From assembly GCA_903832635.1 (NCBI GenBank), contig CAILCF010000005.1, forward strand, positions 124,001 through 188,000: a DNA stretch of 64,000 nt, read 5' to 3'. The notes below the pieces were generated by a model, which was given only the letters and a program-made list of their open reading frames with translations, ran no database searches and had not been told where the DNA came from. The position numbers and the translations under genes are program-made. The DNA comes from an uncultured bacterium (GTDB lineage: Bacteria; Patescibacteriota; Saccharimonadia; Saccharimonadales; Saccharimonadaceae). Below are positions 58,104-64,000 of this stretch, one piece after another (the stretch's first letter is position 1; each line of letters starts with the position of its first letter).

Positions 58104-59020
58104 TAAATTACCGCCTTGCCTGTGCTGTTAAATACACTAATTTTTTCCTCAACAACTTTTTGGACAGCATTTTCGACTTCCGGCATCAATTTTACGACTG
58201 CGTATTGGTCGGGGTTTTCATCCAAAACTTCGTCCATTGTCGTCCGAAATGCAAAACGCAGGTCGGTGTTTACATTGACCTTACTGACACCGATTTTTGC
58301 TGCACTTTCAAAATAATGAAGTGGTGTATCACTGCCACCATGCAAACTAATAAATTTTTTCGGATCAATTGCATCACGTATTCGCTGTAATAGATCGAGG
58401 TCTAATATTTTTGGTACTGGATATTTTCCATGCAAATTTCCTATTGCCGCTGCAAATGTATCTATCCCGGTTGCTTCAATAAATTCCTTGGCACTTTCCG
58501 GAGTACTGAAAGTTTTTTTAATTTCGTCGTAGTCAATTGCTTCTTTGAATACATCCGATGAACCACCGAAGTAATGGGGTTCTCCTTCGACAACTGCACC
58601 GGTGTATTTAGCATATTCAACGACTTCACGCGTCCCATTGATAATTTCTTCATCCGAAGCGTCATGGTTACCTTGGCTGATATCAATATGTATAAACTCG
58701 TAACCGGCATCGATTGCAGCTTTGCAATCCTCGACCGTCGGACTGTGGTCCAGATTAATATACATCTCAATTCCAAATTCTGCTTTATAGTTATCAACCA
58801 TTTCGCGTACGTTTTGCAAACCCATGGATTGTACTTCATTTTTACTAAGCTCAACCATTACGGGAGAATTTAATTTCTGAGCCGCTTTGGCAATTGCAAT
58901 CAAAGTTTCCTGGTTATCTATATTAAAAGCACCGACCGCAAAGTGTTGCTCACGAGTTCTTTGTAACAATTGTCTGGCTTTTGAATTATTATCACGGATT
59001 TGTTCTAAAGTTATTGGCAT
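58103..59020 (-). CDS. fba: Class II fructose-bisphosphate aldolase
   Basis: FAVGAFNIDNQETLIAIAKAAQ, INLDHSPTVEDCKAAIDAGYEFIHIDIS, ISLHGGSDTPLHYFESAAKIGVSKVNVNTDLR; start trimmed to MPITLEQ. Confidence 0.94.
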   Translation of the reverse strand: MPITLEQIRDNNSKARQLLQRTREQHFAVGAFNIDNQETLIAIAKAAQKLNSPVMVELSKNEVQSMGLQNVREMVDNYKAEFGIEMYINLDHSPTVEDCKAAIDAGYEFIHIDISQGNHDASDEEIINGTREVVEYAKYTGAVVEGEPHYFGGSSDVFKEAIDYDEIKKTFSTPESAKEFIEATGIDTFAAAIGNLHGKYPVPKILDLDLLQRIRDAIDPKKFISLHGGSDTPLHYFESAAKIGVSKVNVNTDLRFAFRTTMDEVLDENPDQYAVVKLMPEVENAVQKVVEEKISVFNSTGKAVI

Positions 59021-59049
59021 TTTATATCCTTTCTTCGCCGTACGGCTAA

Positions 59050-60048
59050 TCACATTTCTCGATGATATTGTGGTTTATTTGTTATGAACTCCTCTGCAGT
59101 ATTAGCAATATGTTCACCAGTCATGTTGAAATAATCGAATAGTTCCATTGGTTCACCACTTTCCCCGAATCTATCCTGCATACCAACCCGAACTATCGGT
59201 GTCGGTAGTTGATTGCCTAAAAGTTCAGCAACTGCACCACCAAAACCACCAGCAACTTGTGCTTCTTCGGCTGTTAAGACTCTACCGGTACGTTTGGCAC
59301 TGGAAATTATTGTTTCACTGTCAAGAGGTTTTACAGTCGGTATGTGCACTACTTCGGCGTTGATTCCTTTTTCTGATAATAGATTTGCAGCTACCAATAA
59401 TTGATACGTCATTGCCCCGGTTCCCATCAAGCTAATATCTGTTCCTTCGCGAAGAACATAGGCTTTCCCGACTTCAAAGGGTGAATTTTCAGTACTGATT
59501 ATCGGTGTTTTTTCACGAGCGAGACGCAAATAACTTGGTTTACCGTTTTCGGCAATTGCTTGAGTGGCTTTTTCAGCCTCGATACTATCACCGGGTACTA
59601 TGACAATCATGTTTGGTATAACCCGCATCAGGGCAATATCTTCAAGCATCTGATGTGTTGCACCGTCCGGCCCAACGCTAATGCCGGCATGCGATGCGAT
59701 AATTTTTACAGGTTGGTCATTCAGTGCAATCGTTGTTTTGATTTGTTCCCAATTTCGACCCGGACTAAATGCAGCATAAGCAACAGCAAACGGAATCTTG
59801 CCGGCCATTGCTAGACCACTAGCCACAGTCACTAAATTTTGTTCAGAAATTCCAATTTCTATAAATCTGTCTGGGAAAGTCTCGCGAAATAATCCAACCT
59901 GAGTGCTGTCGGTTAGGTCGGCACATAATGCAACTACTTTGTCATTAGTTCCGCCGATTGCTTTCAAGCCTTTACCAAATCCGGCTCGAATCGGCTCCAT
60001 CACGACATTATCATTGAATAAATCAGGGTTCAATTGGTATTCATTCAT
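59050..60048 (-). CDS. Transketolase, C-terminal subunit
   Basis: GISEQNLVTVASGLAMAGKIPFAVAYAAF, SHAGISVGPDGATHQMLEDIALMR. Confidence 0.94.
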   Translation of the reverse strand: MNEYQLNPDLFNDNVVMEPIRAGFGKGLKAIGGTNDKVVALCADLTDSTQVGLFRETFPDRFIEIGISEQNLVTVASGLAMAGKIPFAVAYAAFSPGRNWEQIKTTIALNDQPVKIIASHAGISVGPDGATHQMLEDIALMRVIPNMIVIVPGDSIEAEKATQAIAENGKPSYLRLAREKTPIISTENSPFEVGKAYVLREGTDISLMGTGAMTYQLLVAANLLSEKGINAEVVHIPTVKPLDSETIISSAKRTGRVLTAEEAQVAGGFGGAVAELLGNQLPTPIVRVGMQDRFGESGEPMELFDYFNMTGEHIANTAEEFITNKPQYHREM

Positions 60049-60911
60049 ATATTAGTTTCCTCTGGGTTTATGATGCTGTCCATAATCCCCAATTCATGCA
60101 AAGCTTTGGCAGCCTGTTCCGTATTTGGGGCTTTACCGTGCCATGCATAGTCGTATTCCATAAAATCAACTCCCTTGCCAGCAATTGTGTAAGCAATAAT
60201 TACACAAGGACGATTAGTAATAGCCTTGGCCATGTTAACCGAATCAATAATACTTTGAATATTGTGACCGTCAATTTCAATAACATGCCAACCAAACGAT
60301 TCCCATTTGCTTTTTAAATCTTCAAGTGGCATTACCGTTTCGGTAGAACCGTCTATTTGAATGTTGTTTCGATCTATAAATGCAATCAATTGTGTAAGTT
60401 TATATTTTCCAGCAAACATTGCGGCTTCCCAAACATTACCTTCGTCCAGTTCACCATCACCCATAACAACATAGACAAACCTGTGTTTGCTATTTTCAAG
60501 ATATTGAAGAGAATACGCATAGCCGGATGCTTGTGACAAACCACTACCAAGAGGTCCACTGGTGTTTTCAAGCCCGGGTAGTTTTACTCTTTCCGGGTGG
60601 CCCTGCAATCGGCTTCCGAGTTTTCTTAGGGTTTGTAATTCAGCTTTTTCAAAATAACCTGCTTCAGCCATTGCAGCATATTGAATCGGAACCGTATGAC
60701 CATTGCTTAAAATAAAAATATCTCGATCAGTCCATGCGGGATTTTTTGGGTCAATTTTCATAATGTTGAAATATAAAGCGGTGACAATTTCTGCCAAATC
60801 TAATGATCCAGCGGTATGACCACTTTTAGCAGCCTCTAACATGCAAATAACATCGATACGCAAATCATTGGCTTTTTTTTGTAAATCAGCAAGACTTAGC
60901 TGTTTGCCCAT
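60045..60911 (-). CDS. Transketolase, N-terminal (TPP-binding) subunit
   Basis: AAKSGHTAGSLDLAEIVTALYF, GPLGSGLSQASGYAYSLQ, VMGDGELDEGNVWEAAMFAGKYKLTQLIAFIDRNNIQIDG. Confidence 0.94.
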   Translation of the reverse strand: MGKQLSLADLQKKANDLRIDVICMLEAAKSGHTAGSLDLAEIVTALYFNIMKIDPKNPAWTDRDIFILSNGHTVPIQYAAMAEAGYFEKAELQTLRKLGSRLQGHPERVKLPGLENTSGPLGSGLSQASGYAYSLQYLENSKHRFVYVVMGDGELDEGNVWEAAMFAGKYKLTQLIAFIDRNNIQIDGSTETVMPLEDLKSKWESFGWHVIEIDGHNIQSIIDSVNMAKAITNRPCVIIAYTIAGKGVDFMEYDYAWHGKAPNTEQAAKALHELGIMDSIINPEETNI

Positions 60912-60915
60912 CCAA

Positions 60916-61560
60916 TTATATAATCCCTTGTTTGTTAATTTCTTGTATCATTGTAGCATAAACACTAGAGGGATCCTCGGCGTTTGCCAATGCTCCGCCA
61001 ACGTTTAAAACATCGACTCCGCCCTGAGTTAATGTGAATGCATTGTCGATGCTGACACCTCCATCCCATCCGATTTCAACACTTGGATTAATCGCTTTGA
61101 TAAGTCGAACTTTTTCAAGTTGCATCAAACTTGCCGTTCCACCATAATGACCAAGATCCCCGGAGAAAACTAAAACATGATCCGCTGCTCTAATAATGTC
61201 AGCGACTGTTTCCGGCACCGTCGGCTTCAAAAGAGCAACCCCTGCTTTTATACCGAATTTCTTGATTTTTTCAATCAACGGTAATAAATTTACATCGGTT
61301 TCAACATGGAAAATAATCAGATGTGGCTTTAAAGCAATTAACTGATCAATATAATCTAATGGGTGTGCAACCATAGCATGAATATCGATAATCCACTCGG
61401 CTGGCCACCAAATTTTTTCAGGTCCGACTAGAAATACCGGAGCAAACTCGCCATCGCTGATATCAACTTGAACACGTTGGGCAAATGGTGAATATTTTTC
61501 AACGACCGCTTTATATTGATCCTCGGTCTCTACAGTGATACATGGTGAAATAATACTCAT
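60916..61560 (-). CDS. rpe: Ribulose-phosphate 3-epimerase-like protein
   Basis: VQVDISDGEFAPVF, DIHAMVAHPLDYIDQLIALKPHLIIFHVE, IGWDGGVSIDNAFTLTQGGVDVLNVGGAL. Confidence 0.88.
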   Translation of the reverse strand: MSIISPCITVETEDQYKAVVEKYSPFAQRVQVDISDGEFAPVFLVGPEKIWWPAEWIIDIHAMVAHPLDYIDQLIALKPHLIIFHVETDVNLLPLIEKIKKFGIKAGVALLKPTVPETVADIIRAADHVLVFSGDLGHYGGTASLMQLEKVRLIKAINPSVEIGWDGGVSIDNAFTLTQGGVDVLNVGGALANAEDPSSVYATMIQEINKQGII

Positions 61561-62010
61561 CTAGAACTCATCAATCTGGGCATTCCGACGTTTAAAGCGA
61601 ACAGCGTCAGCGAATGGTGTATTTAGCCAAGTCTCGATTATGCCTTCCCATGCTGAGTCATCGTCCTCTAAAATCCTTGACGGCAAACATAAAATATTAC
61701 TATCGTTATCGTTCCTAGTCATCTTGGCCTCAAAGGCGTCCCATATCACGCTGGCGCGAATTCCATGGAATCTGTTTGCAGCCATCGCCATTCCTTGTCC
61801 ACCACCGCACAATAAAATTCCGCGCGGGTCTTTGTCGTCGCTTCCGATAATTTGTAGTGCCGCTGCGGCAGCAAATTCTGGAAAATCATCATTCGAATCA
61901 AGCGTTTTGTCCCCTACGTCTTCGACGTCATAGCCATGTTTGGCTAAATACGCAAATACTTTGCCTTTTAAATGAAAGCCTTGATGATCACTACCAAGAT
62001 ATATCTTCAT
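61561..62010 (-). CDS. rpiB: RpiB/LacAB-family ribose-5-phosphate isomerase
   Basis: IYLGSDHQGFHLKGKVFAYLAKHGYDVEDVG, GILLCGGGQGMAMAANRFHGIRASV. Confidence 0.93.
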   Translation of the reverse strand: MKIYLGSDHQGFHLKGKVFAYLAKHGYDVEDVGDKTLDSNDDFPEFAAAAALQIIGSDDKDPRGILLCGGGQGMAMAANRFHGIRASVIWDAFEAKMTRNDNDSNILCLPSRILEDDDSAWEGIIETWLNTPFADAVRFKRRNAQIDEF

Positions 62011-62017
62011 AGTATAA

Positions 62018-62023
62018 AGTATA
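62018..62023 (-). promoter_or_regulatory. -10 hexamer TATACT 7 nt before rpiB ATG (leaderless-type)
   Basis: TATACT-TTATACT-ATG; TTGCAT 18 nt further upstream. Confidence 0.5.
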
Positions 62024-62069
62024 AGCGTAATATAGCTGTTTATGCAAGCAGGTTATCCCAAAAATACAG

Positions 62070-62075
62070 TATAAT
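62070..62075 (+). promoter_or_regulatory. -10 hexamer TATAAT 7 nt before rel ATG (leaderless-type)
   Basis: TATAAT-TAATTAT-ATG. Confidence 0.55.
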
Positions 62076-62082
62076 TAATTAT

Positions 62083-63606
62083 ATGAAAAAGGGTGACTTA
62101 ATTGAACACGCCAGACAATACTATGACTTAGAACAAGTTAATAGACTTGAGTACGCCGTTAATTTTGCTTCAACTGCCCACAAAGGACAAAACCGTCTCA
62201 GCGGTGAACCCTATATTATTCACCCTCTTATAACAGCAGACACCCTTATATCCTGGGGGATGGATATTGATAGCGCCATTGCCGGTGTATTGCACGACAC
62301 GGTTGAGGATGCCGGAGTAGAACTAGGTCAGATTGAAAGCTTATTTGGTCACGACGTTGCCCTTTTAGTTGACGGTGTAACAAAAGTTTCCCAAGCCAGT
62401 AGTGAAATGAAGAAATTCGAAACTTACCTTCCAAAAACTAAAGACAACTTGTCAAAACTTTTAATCGCAATCGGACAAGATGTTAGGGTAATTATTATTA
62501 AATTAGCTGATAGACTTCATAATTTAAAAACCTTGCAATATTTACCTCCGGAAAAACAAAAAAAGATTGCTCGTGAATCATTGGAAGTATTTGGACCGAT
62601 GGCTGATAAGTTGGGCATGGGTCGTGTCAGAATGGAAATTGAAGAGCTAGCCTTTAGTTATCTGGATCCAGTAGAATACAAAAAAATGAAAATTCTTTTG
62701 AAAAAACGTCTTGGCAAGAGTACCAGAAAACTTGGCAAAATTCGTAGCGAGGTTGATAGCGCCCTGAAACAACACAATATTAGTGCCGATATCAATGGTC
62801 GGGTAAAAAGTATATATAGTTTGCATAAAAAACTTGCCAAGGTTAATGGAAACATTGACGATATCTACGATTTGATGGCACTCCGCATCGTTGTTGAAAA
62901 AAAAGAGGATTGTTATATTGTACTTGGCATATTACACAGTCTGTATAAACCTATGGTGAGTCGGATTAAGGATTATATCTCTACCCCAAAACCCAATGGT
63001 TATCAAAGTTTGCACACTACTGTTATTACACCGACCGAGCAGATTGTTGAGTTCCAGATTCGCACTGAAAAAATGCACGAATTTGCAGAACGAGGCTTAG
63101 CCGCCAGTTTCCATTATCATGATCAAAAAATAACAAAGGATTACATTGAAAAAAGAAATGTCACAAGTTTACCTCAGAATCTTCATTGGATTTCTGAGCT
63201 TCAAGAAGTCGTTGGGAAACTAAAAGAAGGTGAAGAAATATCCAAAGACCAGCTAGATATAGATTTATTCGGTGACCGGATTTTTGTTCACTCACCGAAG
63301 GGCGATATATATGATTTACCGGAAGGCGCCTTACCGCTTGACTTTGCATATCTTGTTCACAGTGATGTTGGTAGAAATGCCTATAGCTTTCGTGTTAATG
63401 GAAAAATTCATGCCTTTGATAAACCACTTAAAAATGGCGACATTATCGAAGTTGTAACGAAAAAATCATCTCAACCAAAACAGTCATGGCGTCAATTGGT
63501 AACGACGACCCATGCCCGCAATAAACTCCAAGCTCAACTTCGACAATCAAGTGTTGTTGGGATGATAAGTACCGCCACAAGTATTCTGCGGAGAAAGAGT
63601 TATTAA
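62083..63606 (+). CDS. rel: RelA/SpoT-family (p)ppGpp synthetase/hydrolase lacking the C-terminal regulatory domains beyond TGS
   Basis: GVLHDTVEDAGVEL, ADRLHNLKTLQYLPPEKQKKIARE, PNGYQSLHTTVITP, TGS domain DLFGDRIFVHSPKGDIYDLPEGALPLDFAYLVHSDVG. Confidence 0.94.
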   Translation: MKKGDLIEHARQYYDLEQVNRLEYAVNFASTAHKGQNRLSGEPYIIHPLITADTLISWGMDIDSAIAGVLHDTVEDAGVELGQIESLFGHDVALLVDGVTKVSQASSEMKKFETYLPKTKDNLSKLLIAIGQDVRVIIIKLADRLHNLKTLQYLPPEKQKKIARESLEVFGPMADKLGMGRVRMEIEELAFSYLDPVEYKKMKILLKKRLGKSTRKLGKIRSEVDSALKQHNISADINGRVKSIYSLHKKLAKVNGNIDDIYDLMALRIVVEKKEDCYIVLGILHSLYKPMVSRIKDYISTPKPNGYQSLHTTVITPTEQIVEFQIRTEKMHEFAERGLAASFHYHDQKITKDYIEKRNVTSLPQNLHWISELQEVVGKLKEGEEISKDQLDIDLFGDRIFVHSPKGDIYDLPEGALPLDFAYLVHSDVGRNAYSFRVNGKIHAFDKPLKNGDIIEVVTKKSSQPKQSWRQLVTTTHARNKLQAQLRQSSVVGMISTATSILRRKSY

Positions 63607-63609
63607 TAT

Positions 63610-64000
63610 ATGAAACTTGTAATAGCGATATCTAAAGTTAGCGACGGGAATATGTTAATTAAATCTGACAAGGAAAATCCTGAAGTGATATCAAATCGAA
63701 AAATATTCCTTGAAAAAAACAACATAGATATTAATCAAACTACCTTAGTAAGTACGATTTATGAAGGTAATGATTTTTGTCGTTACCACGAAATTGGTAC
63801 GAACGAAAAAGCTGCCGGGATGTTTGACGATAAAGTATTAGTGGCTGATGCTTTGGTTACAAAAGAAATGAATCATGCCTTATTTCTTCCGATTGCTGAT
63901 TGTGTTGGAGCGGTAATATATGATACGAAGAAGAATATATTGATGCTAACACATCTGGGGCGACATGCGCTTGAACAGAATGGTGGCTATAAATCAGTTA
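63610..64000 (+). CDS. YfiH/laccase-domain (purine nucleoside phosphorylase-like) protein, partial
   Basis: Translation MKLVIAISKVSDGNMLIK...ALFLPIADCVGAVIYDTKKNILMLTHLGRHALEQNGG; runs off the window end. Confidence 0.75.
   Translation, partial: MKLVIAISKVSDGNMLIKSDKENPEVISNRKIFLEKNNIDINQTTLVSTIYEGNDFCRYHEIGTNEKAAGMFDDKVLVADALVTKEMNHALFLPIADCVGAVIYDTKKNILMLTHLGRHALEQNGGYKSV

Noticed and set aside
59050-60911. Split transketolase considered as a frameshifted single gene
   Set aside because: Two-subunit transketolases are common in bacteria; the two ORFs have proper starts with a 4-nt overlap, so a natural split is more likely.
1-64000. Prophage, transposase, integrase, toxin-antitoxin, CRISPR-Cas or defence island
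   Set aside because: No transposase, integrase, Cas, restriction-modification or phage structural motif was recognised in the ORF list; the window is mainly core chromosome.

Overview
The window is a compact, AT-rich bacterial chromosome segment, almost entirely coding. Gene content (small DUF5652/DUF5665/YtxH proteins, PilB-type ATPase, str and rpoBC clusters, gatCAB, split transketolase) looks like a Patescibacteria/CPR genome, most likely Candidatus Saccharibacteria. TGA is used as a stop codon, so the standard code applies. Gene order: tuf (partial), fusA, rpsG, rpsL, rpoC, rpoB, clpP, a prepilin/beta-propeller protein, tig, hisS, a SpoU methyltransferase, GreA-like and Crp-like genes, two inverted tRNA-Leu genes around an FAD oxidase, rsmD, recG, tyrS, a PBP1A, a PIN/TRAM protein, radA, clpC, nusA, a secreted HNH nuclease, an M1 aminopeptidase, an RNase HII-YraN fusion, rplS, pilB, trmH-like, dnaE, galU, gatB/A/C, a DEAD helicase, uvrB, a non-oxidative pentose-phosphate operon with a SLOG-like gene, a short Rel/SpoT, and a partial YfiH-like gene. 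Main observations: (1) RNAP beta' lacks the cysteines of both canonical zinc sites; (2) at least 13 genes have a -10 hexamer 6-8 nt before the start codon, implying leaderless mRNAs, enriched in repair, proteolysis and stress genes, while the ribosomal/RNAP genes have Shine-Dalgarno leaders; (3) a type IV prepilin is fused to a complete seven-blade propeller; (4) there is an RNase HII-YraN fusion, a HEPN-like ORF between gatB and gatA, and a SLOG-like protein in a ribose-phosphate operon. All functional calls come from motif recognition by eye; no searches were run.
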